From the NCBI GenBank assembly GCA_031841125.1, contig CM063106.1, forward strand, positions 41,722,001 through 41,786,000: a DNA stretch of 64,000 nt. Reading direction: 5' to 3'. The notes beneath the pieces were generated by a model. The model did not search any database, was not told where the DNA came from, and saw nothing but the letters and a program-made list of their open reading frames with translations. The DNA is from Acanthococcus lagerstroemiae. Lineage: Eukaryota > Arthropoda > Insecta > Hemiptera > Eriococcidae. Below are positions 1 to 12,015 of this stretch, one piece after another (within the stretch, counting starts at the first letter, position 1; each line of letters begins with the position of its first letter). Position numbers and translations under genes: made by a program.

Positions 1-2158
1 TAATAACAAAACAGATGAAAAGGAATTGACACACCCTAGAAACAGAATATTTCCAAGTTCACTCACACTCCAATGTAGACACTAAGATAAAAGAGAAATT
101 AGAAACGATTTTAAACGGGGAAAAAAAAATCTGACAAGACTGGAAGAACTCACTTACGTTAGATATATTAAAATAACTGAATAAGTCGACTATTACTACA
201 AAACAATTTAAAAAACCTAATTTTATAGATTGAAAATTCGTCACTTTTTCTTTTTCAAACGCTAAATATGATAAATACAACCATCTTTCCGTTATCATGC
301 TTCTTCTTTGAGGCTTAACAACCTGAATCAGTACAGAACAAGAGCTTTTGCAAATAGCAATGCTACAACCAAATGTGTCTGCAAAAATCATCTTCTGAGA
401 TACATACATAAATGTAGAGATACTTCATGTTTTACATGTAAAGCAAATTTTGTATTTTACGCCCCCACCTTGACTTTAACAAAAGGGCAGCCATACGCCG
501 TTTTGAATCCCATTGCGCACGGGGATACAGAATCCAATCACAAAGAGCCTACTCCATAGACAATTCGGCACCCACAAGCGCCCAAAATGGCCCATGGCTA
601 CGCTTGGTATGAAGTTCTTTTAAAAGACCAACGTTTTGAGTCTACTTTACAAACAAAAAATCGCGTTTTTTATGCACCAGTGAATAGGATATTGTGATAC
701 AAGGGCGAAAAAAAGAATTCTATAAACGATTTTGAAATTCGTCTCACGAGCTGGTAGGTGCGAGAAATTACACAAGTACAAAATTCTTTTTCAAACATGT
801 ATACATGACGCTTATTTTTGTAACAAATGTGCCTGGAATCATAAAACATGCCTCTGGTGTCAAAAAATCAATTTTCAATTTCATGACAATTCTTATAGAA
901 AAAATCAAGCTCTTTCAAATGAAACAAATCGCAGCTTCCTATATTCATTAGGTTTTTACATAAATTGCATTTAAAAATTACGTCAAAAGTTTAAAAACAT
1001 CCGTTTATATGGCGTTGTGTGACACGGGCCTAGGTGAATGACAGAGAACAAGAATTTGAAACCCGGTTGTCACAGCAACGCGTAAACGCACCGCCACAGA
1101 TGTACTCGCTGTGTACATCTGTGCGCACCACTACCACCGTCCCATCTTCATACTCGTTTACCTCGGAAACCTGTTTTCGCACAAGAGGCACATTTCATGA
1201 TTCCATGTCATAAATGTATAAAAATATGCGATTTTGAGCACCTTTAAATGATATGGTAATACAACTAAGACTTCCCATTGTACCAAAATACTACTGCAGA
1301 TGTTGCAACGTTAGTAGAAAAAAAAAAAATGTTATTTACTTTTGTGCCCTAACTTTGAACCAGTGGCAGAAAATGCAGTTTCTCGCACTCGCAGTAACTT
1401 GTTCTGTTCGAGTGGGAAAATGAAAATAGATTCGCGCACTCAGTGGAACAAGTTGGCGTAGTTTATCAAAACGCAAGTTCTCGTACAATTTTTCCATGAG
1501 AAAAATCACGATTTTTAAGTATCAGTTAGGAAAAAAATTTTAGTGAACCTTTCCGGAAGGCTGAATAAATAAGGCGTCAAATTTTTAAAACTGACTTAAG
1601 TACCGGCACAGATACACAGGGAGGGCAATAAAGACAACTACTTCTCCTAGAGTGAAATGTTCAACTGAAAATGTCTCAAAAATGGGCAACCAGTAGAATC
1701 TGTAGGAATCCGTCATTTGTATTAAACCTTGGAGAGAGGGGTATTCCCCTCACTTCTGACCATCCTTATCCGCTCCTCAACCGCTGAATTTTACCAAAAG
1801 AGAAAAGAAAACCTCAAACTTACAACCATACGCTTCTGTCCGTCCATCTGAGACCTCTCTTGCCCTCTTCAAAACTAATTGTGTCAAACAAGTAACAGAC
1901 ATCCTGGAGAAAAGGTCACAGGTTCGTCTGTCTGTTCAGGGACTTCGCAAGACTTCGTAACCAGGAGATTGCAATACCCAAACCAGCCGACTAAAAGCCA
2001 AAAATTCTAGTACAAGAAAAAAGTAAAAAAAGAAGCATACTTGCAGAATCTTGCAGAAGGATGACTGGATTTTCTATTGCCAAATAATCCTACAGCCTGG
2101 AGGGTTTGTATTTTTTCGAAAAATAATCTAGATGAACGGGACACGGAAACGCAAAATG
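1..2158. other. AT-rich non-coding flank, no gene seen
   Basis: I see no coding exon or complete element here. Short ORFs on both strands have no recognisable motif and are probably chance. Two degenerate inverted segments (about 824-862 and 1178-1216) share an arrangement of GTGCCT and GGAATCAT words in opposite orientation, so an old foldback may underlie 0.8-1.2 kb. The 3' exons of the PACS gene that follow the exon at 4009-4098 should lie to the left. I did not find the next expected one between base 1 and 4008. Confidence 0.5.
1095..1123. repeat. Perfect 11-bp-arm hairpin
   Basis: CACAGATGTAC at 1095-1105 and its exact reverse complement GTACATCTGTG at 1113-1123 are separated by 7 bases. 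It lies between the two degenerate inverted segments near 0.8 and 1.2 kb, so it may be the centre of an old palindromic element. A role as a regulatory or RNA structure is not supported by anything else nearby. Confidence 0.6.
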
Positions 2159-2166
2159 GCTTCAGC

Positions 2167-2829
2167 TAGTGGCGTTGCGTGGTGCTCTTTCCCAGGTGTT
2201 CAACTGGCGGGCCTACGCCCCCCCCCCCACGCACACACACAAAATCAGTATATGGTCAGTATCAGTATGTATAAATAATGGGTGTCAATGAGGAATGAAG
2301 TTGCATCCATCCACTCACCACATAACAGCGTGCGCATGCGCTTCCAGAACGTTCATTTTTGCTGGAGAACACACTGCCATTTAAATTAACAAAGTCTCCG
2401 CTTCACTCTTTGTGGTCTTTGTTGCAAACGCCACTGCGACAAGACCAACGAGAGTGTGCAATGTTGCTAGTGAACAACCTATGCGACACCCATAGTATGT
2501 GACAATACCGACAAGAGTGTGCAATGTTGCTAGTGAACATCCTATGCAATTCCCATAGTATGTGACAAAAATAACGCTATTGCAACAAGACCGACGAGAG
2601 TGTGCAATGTTGCTAGTGAACATCCTACGCGATTTCCATAGCATGTGACAAAGAAAGAACCGCGCGAAGCGCAAAGAGAAAAATCCCGGCTAGTTTTAAA
2701 TTTTTTGAGGTTATATTTTGTATTTTAATCAAAATTTAAATCTCTCCTTGTTTCTGGAATTTTTGTTGTAAGACAAAAATTAAGTGGGTGTGCAGTGAAC
2801 ACCTTGAACACCCAGACATGACGCCACTG
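2167..2829. mobile_element. hAT-like non-autonomous DNA transposon (663 bp)
   Basis: The left end TAGTGGCGT is mirrored by the right end ACGCCACTG, and the similarity continues inward: GTGTTCAA on the left, TTGAACAC on the right. The element is flanked by gcttcagc (2159-2166) and gctccagc (2830-2837), an 8-bp duplication with one mismatch. Eight-base duplications with CAGTGG-type ends are typical of the hAT superfamily. No transposase ORF is present, so it would depend on an autonomous partner. The interior holds a poly-C run and a three-unit tandem repeat (2451-2650). Confidence 0.75.
2451..2650. repeat. Three-unit tandem repeat inside the hAT-like element
   Basis: Units begin with AGAGTGTGCAATGTTGCTAG at 2451, 2514 and 2597. 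The first two are 63 bp apart. The third is 83 bp on because unit 2 carries about 20 extra bases. Each unit ends with a CCATAG(T/C)ATGTGACA segment. An ORF on the minus strand spans the array only because the units share a reading frame; nothing suggests it is a protein. Confidence 0.8.
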
Positions 2830-2837
2830 GCTCCAGC

Positions 2838-4008
2838 CTTCAAAGACGTGAGTCTTACCAAAGACGTTGAGGGTGAAACTAGAAAACTATGAAGTTGGGG
2901 TGTCAAGACGAAATTCTCGTTTGGATCGGCAAAGACCAGGAAATGGAACTTCTATTCAGATCAGCAGAAATATCTTCCTGATTTTATTCCTTTCTTTTAT
3001 CAGTTTCTAAATCAACCCGAGCATATTCAACGCCGAGTAGATTGAGAAAAATGATATCTTTAAGTAGTTTAGAATGATGTATCATGTTATTAAAGAATTG
3101 TCCACGAGGATTTTGTTACTGTGGAGTTCAAAATGAATTAAAAGAAAGGCAAATTGCTCAATATAAATTAATGTAATGAGTTTTAATCACTGTAATCACA
3201 ACGTTTCGACAATAACTATCATCTTCAGGTACAGGTACAGATTCAGATGACAGTTATTGTCGAAACGTTGTGATTACAGTGATTAAAACGCATTACATTT
3301 ATATTGGAGCAATTTGCCTTTTTTTTTTTAAATTTGGTCAGGAATCATTCTCCTTTGTTTTATTAGTGGGAGTTCAAAATGTTTCGGTAAGGACCTCGAA
3401 CTACGCTTACAGTGGACCTGTTTTCGAGGACACAGTACAATAGACCTAGCTAGTCAGAAAATCACTTTGGAGTTTGGACGGCAGTATTATCAACTCCTGC
3501 AGAATTTAAAAAATATCAAACCGGTTCAGATTTACGTAGGTTGGACAATCAATTTTCATTTCTAGGAGAACTACCATTTTAAAAAGATTTCTTATGTATA
3601 ATTTAAAAAATGTTTAATTCGTCCCCGTTCTCCCGATCACAGTCAAACAAAGAAACAGATTTTAAAAAGATAACAATCTAAAGCCGCAGCAAGAATAAAA
3701 CACACACAAATACATATGTACTTCTACGAAGAAATTTCTCGACTTCCAAATAATTAAGTTAATGTGGGAATCAGCGGGTCATTGCACATTTAGACGAAGA
3801 AAAAGAAGAAAATCGTAAAATAAAAAAAGGTTAACGCAACAGGCTGAGACTAATTTTTACAACTTGCAACGCTATATCTACTTACCTCGAAATTAAAAAC
3901 ATACAAACAGAAATTTTTCTTTGGCTTAATCGACGATGTTACATTCTTATTACTGACTAATACTAAGTAGGAATAATAACGAAATAGAATGATTATAGCT
4001 TTTCGTAC
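2838..4008. other. Non-coding stretch left of the PACS exon
   Basis: Apart from the hairpin at 3146-3323, nothing recognisable is seen. Given the splice donor at 4005-4008 (minus strand), this is the start of the PACS intron that follows the exon at 4009-4098. The next PACS exon, expected to begin with a YPHFLKR-like segment, was not found here, so the intron should continue beyond base 1. Confidence 0.5.
3146..3323. repeat. Near-perfect hairpin, arms about 78 bp
   Basis: The arms (about 3146-3224 and 3245-3323) are reverse complements with a few mismatches and a loop of about 20 bases containing two GGTACA words. Each arm carries the phrase CTGAAGATGA or AGATGACA followed by GTTATTGTCGAAACG. 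The hairpin is flanked by the 13-bp direct repeat GGAGTTCAAAATG (3123-3135 and 3369-3381), which looks like a target-site duplication offset by some bases. It is most likely a small mobile element or a fused pair of retroelement ends. Confidence 0.7.
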
Positions 4009-4098
4009 CTGTAAAGAAAAACTGAGCTGAAGTTCGGTGTCTAGGAGTCCATTCGGAGGAAGTACTAATTCGTTCGAGCGTAACGTTCTCTTCGAACC
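4009..4098 (-). CDS. PACS homologue, internal exon (furin-binding region)
   Basis: This is a 90-base exon read on the minus strand, 30 codons, phase 0 at both ends. It is bounded by a polypyrimidine-AG acceptor (tttgttcag, just right of 4098) and a GT donor (gtacga, just left of 4009). The translation contains [10 protein letters not shown], then [14 protein letters not shown], then LSFSLQ. This is the block that follows the VAVKMQ-type segment in the N-terminal furin/cargo-binding region of PACS proteins, cytosolic adaptors that bind acidic-cluster motifs and route cargo such as furin between the trans-Golgi network, endosomes, ER and mitochondria. The preceding block is encoded by 13234-13321, in the same orientation and a compatible phase. 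Only part of the protein is in this window. Family assignment is from remembered conservation, not a search. Confidence 0.78.
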
Positions 4099-5590
4099 CT
4101 GAACAAAGACAAAAAAGTCACATTAATAATACATCATCGGTACATATGATACATAATACAAAGTGAATATTGAGTAAATAACTTCAGATGCATGAAAAGT
4201 AAAGAAATCAATTGCTTATTTTAGCTTAAATTTGACGGTGATGATTCATAATACGGCATCAGCGATTAATTTCATTTCTAAAGAACCGATTAAGTAACTG
4301 ATCGCAGCGGCCTGAGAAAGGAATAAACACCCCCTTCACACAAATATTCATTTTGTTTTTTCATGACATTGAAGCTCTGACCCTTGCTAACACAAAGATG
4401 TTTCTAGTTTCACACAGTTGCTCTGCGTCTCAGAACTGAGCCAGAGTCAAGAACTTTGACTGATACAATCAAAACCGCGCCGGGTAGGGGCCTCGTGACT
4501 ACAACGGTGCTGAAGTACGCATCCGTACACCTAATCAACAGTGATCTTCACACGACACAAAACTGATCTCTGCGTCGACAAAATACAAACTCCGTCAAAT
4601 TGAGTCGATTGGCTTGTTACATCAATTTTCTTCTTTTCAATCTTCCATCGTCCACAAAGTCATCAGTAATATGTATAATTAAAATAAATTTGATACCATT
4701 CTACTCAGTCACCAATCCACTCTACTAACAGTTGAAATAACAACAAAAAGAGTTAGCGTCCACCCAACGACAGGTTTTCACTTGCGCAATATGCAGTAAG
4801 TGTTCGCACAGATCTAGTAAGCAATCCAGAACAGTCAAGATAGCCCTCTAACCGGTGAGATTATTGAATTTTATCAGTTTTATTGGAAAGAAATAATTCA
4901 ATTCTGTTTTAAGCAGCTTAATTGGTGTTAAGAGTACTAATATTATCTACATAATATATTTTGTGAACATGTAAGCCGATTTTAGTTTAAATTTCTCACT
5001 TTAGATATAGTTAAAAACATTTCTGGTATTATTCCCTATTTTTTTGTTGACTCATAACAAAAGAAGCGATCCTAGCTGAAATACAGGTGTTGCTAAAGCA
5101 CTGGGAGATGACTACCACATCCCAATACGAAGTCGCAAACGAATTTAATGAGTCTTAAAATAGTAAGTTAAGAAAACCTTGGAGTAGTGCAGAACAAATC
5201 TGAAAAAGCCTGAAAGCTTCTTACATGAACTTTGAAGATTGAAGAGTTTCAGCTAGTTATAGGAATTTATTGTTCTATCTCCCTTTTAAAGGAGAAAAAA
5301 TAGAATATTAAAAATTTGCTGAATCGAGAATTCAGTAAGTTGAAAAAATTTGACTGATACTGACTTGAGAAGGAATTTTTATTTTTAACGTCATAAGAAA
5401 ATCGTCAGTATTCCGAATCGTTCAAAACTCAAAGTATTTCTCGCTTTACTACTTACACAATAACCATCTTAAGAATGAAAAAATGATCGGGAAAGAGCGG
5501 TAAAAAGAATAATTCTTGCATTTATGTACTCTGAATTGTCCCGCCTAAAATTGCTTCCTGGATCCACTACTTCTTCTGATTACGGGCAGA

Positions 5591-5848
5591 TATGTGGACC
5601 CTTTTGATCCAAACCCAACCGAGCGACATTTTTAAGCGTATGAAGTTATGTATACCACCGGATAGTGCTAGATGAGTAGAACAGGATGAAAAAACATGTT
5701 TATCAAAGACAGTTAACTCAGCGAGATATTAATTTTCAAAAATCAGCTGTAAACGGCGATGCTCTACATAACATTTCCTTCTAACAGAAATATCTCGAAA
5801 ATACACACAATGTCGCTTGGTTGGGTTTTGCTTAAAAGGGTCCATGTG
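5591..5848. mobile_element. Small TIR element (MITE), 258 bp
   Basis: The 40-bp ends at 5591-5630 and 5809-5848 are inverted copies of each other (TGGACCCTTTT, then AAACCCAACC, then GAGCGACATT) with a few mismatches. The interior is AT-rich without an ORF. The inner part of the TIR (CCAAGCGACA / CCAACCGACA) recurs at the ends of the element at 44453-44687, so both may belong to one family. The duplicated target site is not clear. Confidence 0.65.
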
Positions 5849-6876
5849 TCATTCTACACATAAAGGACCCGGTCGTTTCTAGTTCAAGTTAATAGGCGAT
5901 CAAACTGAAAGTTTCCGAAGTTGGTAGCCCTGCGCTGAAAGGGTGATCGTGAACGTTATCACCATAAGAATGCATGTAACTTGAATTCGCTTCTTCTAGT
6001 CAATAAAATGTTTTCTTGCTGCATATACAGATGAATTCAGAGATTGAGGTTTCTAGTTTTCATTATGAACTTGAAACAGCTCCATTTTCTATGTCTTAGT
6101 TGTTTACAAGCGCGTTTTGTACCAATGGTGAACTTCCATAAGAAAAACAGTAATTTGAAAATCAACTTATTCATCTAACTAGAGCGAATAAAGTGCATTA
6201 AATTACCTTTCATCATGAACTAGAGACTTCAAGCTTCAATTTGACATGTTATATGACTCAAGAAAACATGTCTTCAGCAATTACAAATGCTTTAAAGTTT
6301 ATCAATTTTACACGTATTCTTATGGGAACATCAACCTTGATCACCTTTTTCAGGAATCGACACTAGCGAACCTGGTCGGTCACGGTTTGATTGCCTATGT
6401 TTAGGGTTTTTGCGAACCAAATATCATTCACTTTTTCATATTATCGTTCTTAGGATTGTTCACGTGCCTACGTCTAAGAAAACAGACAGTATATTAATGT
6501 TACTTAAAGTACACTTCCCTTTTTTAATAATTATTGTTGTCATATTATTATTTTTGATTTGTAGCAGTTTGTTCGCTCGTTTCAGTTACGAAATGTAAAC
6601 AAAATAACAAAATTTATATACTGTACGACATTAGTTTCTTGGTCACTTAGCATAATAGCTCATTTATTTAAGAAAAAAAAAATTGTTTTCATCTTGTTTT
6701 TGTGGTAGTCAATTTTTTTATTACTGATAATTAGAAAGTACTTGGTGTTCGTTAAAAGTACAAGTACATACATGCATTGAAGGTTCCGTTTCATTCTTAT
6801 TTCTTTTCCTTCAGTTCCACTGAATCGAATTATCGAATGGAAAGGTCTTAGGTACATTGCAGTTGGATTACTGATG

Positions 6877-7052
6877 GTGTGGTGGGACGTATGGCGATGC
6901 ACGCATGCCGAAGGGGCCCCTCAGACACCGCACCCCCAGCACCGGAAACTACCCTTTCGGGCATCGCATCAGTGCCGAGGGGAACGCTTTGGGACCGGAC
7001 CCAAGCCCCCATTTCTCCAGGCCGGAACGGTGCGCACGTCCTGCCAGGGCCA
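6877..7052 (-). mobile_element. 5'-truncated LINE tail with perfect 17-bp target duplication
   Basis: A GC-rich block sits in AT-rich DNA and is flanked exactly by AGTTGGATTACTGATGG at 6860-6876 and 7053-7069. Read on the minus strand it ends with GGCATGCGTGCATCGCCATA, the tail also found at the 3' end of the LINE at 19030-19867 and at 22.2, 26.5, 53.0 and 53.5 kb. The perfect duplication suggests a fairly recent target-primed insertion into the PACS intron. Two overlapping plus-strand ORFs here are antisense by-products. Confidence 0.85.
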
Positions 7053-10000
7053 AGTTGGATTACTGATGGCTCTTTCGTTAACTTTTTTTAACTGTTCGAA
7101 TTATCGAATAACAGAACCTTGCTCTAGCAGGGCGACCACTCCGAAATTGCAGGGGGAAAATGGAATAAATTACTTTATTAAAGATGAAAAATGACCAGAA
7201 TTGGAGACCATATAAATTTTTTTGCTTCTTTTTTGTGCTTCTCTCTTTACACACTACTCGTCATAATAAATTTTTAAGCCCCCAAATGACTAGCTAGAGC
7301 TGCGCTGGAAGTTGTTGCTGCAATCAGCCGGAAAAGTGAATCTCAATCTTATTCACACTGTCCAGCGGAAGCGCAAAATAAAGAAAAAAAATATTTCTCT
7401 TCATAATTAGCAGAATTTCCAGAATTTGAATGAGAAACTTCCACAAAAATGACTCGAATAGCCATTTTAGGAGGAAAATTACCAAAGAATGACCTTAGAT
7501 GACTTAAAATGGAAAAAACGACCAAGTGGTCACCCTCTTCTAGACGAGTTTCAAAGTTACAGGGTTGATGGGGCTTAAAATGATTGAAATTTCATCTTAG
7601 TATAATGAGTCTGGTCTGAACTCAATTTCGACCGAATGGGCGGAGCTCTTTATGGGTAAAATGTCACAGATGATGAATGATTGAAGCCATGAAGTTACAA
7701 AACATGAAAGTTAACTGTTACTGTTTAACAATCAAAAATTCATAATTGATTAAATCTGTTACACACTTGTACAAGAAAAAATAGGATAAAAATTCGATTA
7801 TGTTTACTAGAATATTTCGCATTTATAGAATTATACTGAAACTAGGTACTTTTAGAATCACCATCTTTGGCGAGCGCCCCCCTCCCCCCAGGAAAAACAC
7901 CTGCCTATCAACAAAAACTACATTGTGTTCGTAATACGAATACTCTGTAACATGGAAAATATTATAAATGTGTGATGAAATCGATACACACCACAGAGAC
8001 CAAAGCTAAATAATTGGACAATTAAATACATTCTGTCGCCTATCCCCAGCGTCCAGGCACATTTTAATTCGCCAAAGTACTGCAAATAATTAATTTATGC
8101 AAGGTATATTACTGACACCCGTTAATTTCAAACGTGTGAAAGTTTCACAATAGCTGTTATTTTCAGCTTGCTTTTTTTTTTTGACACTCTGAAAATAGGC
8201 ACGAGATATCTTGATGAAGACTCGAGTATCACCGTCTTTCAATTTAAACAAGGAATTTTTACAAACAAGAAATACCGAGAACTTCAGTCTATGATCGTTA
8301 TATTCAACTAAGAAAACAATGCGCGAACAATTATTACGTCCATGAATGATTTTATTACTCGTTTTTCAAGCTGATTTTCAAACATACAGAAGTTCATTCG
8401 AGGATAAAAAAAACTTACCATCGATTTTATTTAAAACCAGCTAACAAACAAAAAACTGTAAGCAAGATATATACACTGAACAGTGCTTTCTTGAAACACG
8501 ACTCACGATTGAGCTACAAGATACAGTCGTATAAGAGAAGGGGGAGGTCAGTATCCTACCGCCCCAAAACTGTAAAAGTACACGTTTCACTCAATTTTTT
8601 TTTTTTTAAATTTCTTTTGGGTTTTTTCTTCAGGTACAAACAGAAGCCTGGTGAAAGATCATCAAACATCACCCCGAACTCCGAAATATTTATATGCCTG
8701 ATAAGACCACGAAAATGGATACAGACTGAAGTCTCCATAAAATACTAAGAGTATTTTCCAAAATATCGGCGAAGGCCGTATACTGAAACTGTCGCATAAG
8801 TTTCATGATTCCCTTCACATATCGGGTAAATTTGGGATCATAGAATCCATGTACGTTATGATATGATTATTTTCATTAAAACATTATTTTCTATACTTAA
8901 ACGTTCAACTCTCCTCTTCTCCAGAATACATGAAAAGTCAAAGATAGAGTAACTTTCAGAAGGCCATAATTCGGGTTTAAATCGAGAATGCATGTAAATC
9001 TGAGGTTTTATAAAGACCAAGCCAAATTATCATTTTGAGGAAAAAAGTATTACGCAGCATCAGCATTTCAGTGAATCGTTAATATTCCGTTAATTACCTC
9101 GTTCATCAAGACACTGTTGTCTATTCAGCGGTTATTAAAGAAATTCTGCCGAGTTTTTTGTTGAATGTGTTCTAATTAACGACTATACAGACTCAATGGC
9201 TTAATAATTAAGCCACACTCAAGATGTGCAACTGAACGTGAACATCATCCCTGTTCTCGAAGCGCTGAATGAAAGGAGAAAAAATTATTCTTCGAAACTA
9301 GGCGTTTCAGAATTAAATACTTGCATAACTAAAATAAAAATTAGAGAAAACAGGAATTTTGTCTACTATTTTCCCCATTTTTTTCAATACAATTTAGTAC
9401 ATAAAATTTCAGAAAGGTTCCACAGTTATGAATAAACTTTATTTCTCTGTCAGTATCTACAAGTCTGGGAAAATTTGTAATTTCTGTAGCAACTATACGA
9501 GGGCTAGAATAGACAAATATGTAGTTTATATTTTTATGATTCTTTCATAAAATAGAGGTTTTTTTTTCTCGCCTACAGAGTTCAGTAAGCTGAAACGATT
9601 TTTTTCTCTTTCTTAATAACGTGTGCCGTATTCTATTAGAAAACATTCAAAATTAAGTTTCCACCGAAAGGTTGAAAGTTGAAGAAAATTCCATGACTTT
9701 TTCAGGCTTTATTAAGTCTTTGAAACTCTTCTACATTAGTTTAAAACCATTTTTAAGATACGTACAGACCTGGTTAAGCTCTTCAAGACTATTCTGGGCC
9801 TCACTAAAACCATTGAATATTTAATATGCCTCCAAGACTGATCCAGACGGATTTAGAACTCTTTGTGACTATGTAACAGGGTGCATTAAAAAGATTTCTT
9901 TTTTTTTCTTTTTTTCCCCATTTTTGGATAAAGTTGAAATGAAACTGAGGTATGCACAATTCCAAATACACGATTTCCACTTTTTCGTATTTCCACAGCT

Positions 10001-11639
10001 AATCGCAAGCATCATTGATTAGTTTTGGAACTTTCAGTCAGCACCAAAATCGTTCCAATGAAATGTTGAAGTAAGACCTGAAATAGTGCAAAAAATACAT
10101 CAAAGCGCATAATTTTTTTTTCAAATTTAAAGACTTAAGGAAGGTATTTCTAAAATACATTAGTATAATTTTTTACTGTTTTCCAAAATGCATTCGTAAA
10201 ATTTTTCATTTTTTCTCAACTTATTATCTCAATTGAATTGCAAAATATCGCGTTCCTTCACGTTCGTATCTCAATATGTATTTGCAGATAAAAAAAGTTC
10301 TTTTCAAAACGTATCAAGGCTATTCCCTATAATTCCAAAACACAGTAAGTCCATTTGCTAAGTGTTCCCATTTTGATATAATAACTGCATTTATTCGTGT
10401 CCATAATATAAATAAATGCCGATATAAAAACCGCGTACACCGCGCTGCACTATACTACGTTATACGGCGCGTGTGGTCAGGAGCATAAACTCTCCCCCAC
10501 CCTCTCTTCACCAGCCCATTTCTGGACATATGCCTCCTCCTTCCCATTTCGATATACGTACACTTTATGGGCACTTATGCTAACGTGCAGTGTATGACAA
10601 AACTTCAGCATGTAATAATGTTTTCTGAGAATATTCTCAAGCCTGTTGAGGATCCCTTAACTTTCTTCACGCACTCATACACCGATCAAATACAAAAAAC
10701 ACGTATGATAGTTTTTGGATTTTCCAATTTAAATAATCAATTTTGCCCATTTTGTCCACAAAATTTGGATTTTGGAATCAAATTAAAAAAAAAAAAATCT
10801 GATATATTCAAAATCAGTGACCCAGTACCACTTCTTTCCATTCAAGATTCAACGTCAGTAGCACGTTCCAACCTGGCCGAATGGAGAGGGAAGAATTATT
10901 ATGCCCCCTCTCTCAAAAAATCGACACTTAACAGATCTCGGGTTCAAGAAAATGGAGAGGGAATACGTATTCAAAAAGTCCCTTTCTATATGAAATGCCA
11001 TTTATCTAAAATGTAGTAAGTCCATTTGTGGTATATTCGAATTCCACAATGCAGTAAGTATAATTACTGGAGTTTCCTTAGCTTACAATTGGAATATATT
11101 TTCGTTGTAAAAAGAAATTCCTAAGTCGTATCTGTTAAGGTTGCAGCTAACGTTTGTAAAATGATCGGAGAAAAAAATTAAGATTGAGATCCGTAGACTA
11201 CTTTTCGTGTTTTCAGATCAATTCAGAAACATACACTTACTGCGTTTTCCAAAATTTTCAGCTCCAGAAAAATCAATAGACGTTAATATTTTTCACAGAA
11301 ATTTTGTCCATTTCAGTTTAAGACCAAAACTTATGGAACCTAGGAAATGTCTAAATTGGGGGAAAAAATCACTTCCTTATTTATTATTTTGTAAGGGTTT
11401 TCCAAAGTTATTCGAGATGCTTCAAAACCAGGACCGAAACAACGGGAAGGGGGAGTCATCCCCTCACATAATGTTCGAAAAGTCGGCCCTCAGTACATTT
11501 TACAGCCGGATGGCAAAACTTAAGAAAGTTTTTGAAGTCGGCATTTCTGCTAAGATTCCTCAGCATCTTTCACAATATATTCAAACTTGTACATCTAGAC
11601 ATCTTAAGCGACGCCAGAACAGTTTTACTGATAGTTCTC

Positions 11640-12015
11640 AACAGGTCTGGAAGAGTTTTTAAATGTCTCAGAAAAGTCGTCGAAAGTCTTCAACAAGTTT
11701 GAAAAATTTGAAGAGTCGCAATGAGTTTTAATCCGGCTTGAATGCATTTTGAAAAGTTTCAAACATATTTGAAAGAGATCTCAAAATGATCTTAGCAAGT
11801 CTTGTCAACGTCTTGTCAAGCCTCACAGAGTATATTCAACAAGCTCGAGAAAGTTTTATGATGTCTTAAAAAGACTTGGAACAGTCTCGAACAAGTTTGA
11901 AAAAACATTAAAGAGTATTAAACATGCACTGAAGTCTCAAAGAAACTAGTAAGCTAGTATGGAATACCTTGAGGCGTTAAAACACATCTGCAGAAGTCTA
12001 AGCAAGTCTGGAAGC
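11640..12015 (+). repeat. Degenerate short-period array (AGTCTCAAAAAGTTTGAAAA-like)
   Basis: Words such as AAGTCT, AGTCTC, AAGTTTGAAAA and CTTGAAAAA recur every 25-35 bases with much drift. The same vocabulary fills 44000-44400 on the plus strand, and shorter runs in the opposite sense occur near 9660-9850 and 43130-43260. This looks like an old, dispersed minisatellite-like sequence rather than coding DNA. Confidence 0.6.

Noticed and set aside
1793..1897. Minus-strand segment between cttttctccag and gtaagt, possible exon
   Set aside because: Both splice signals look good, but two frames are open, neither resembles the next PACS block, and no family was recognised. Worth checking only with RNA evidence.
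3180..3290. Hammerhead ribozyme at the CTGAAGATGA...CGAAACG hairpin
   Set aside because: The invariant CTGATGA core is not present and the three-stem layout could not be drawn. Kept only as a hedged finding about resemblance to retroelement ends.
11207..11662. 151-codon plus-strand ORF, the joint longest in the window
   Set aside because: It has no recognisable domain, overlaps the start of a degenerate repeat array and lies within the PACS intron. Its length is not exceptional for AT-rich non-coding DNA of this size.
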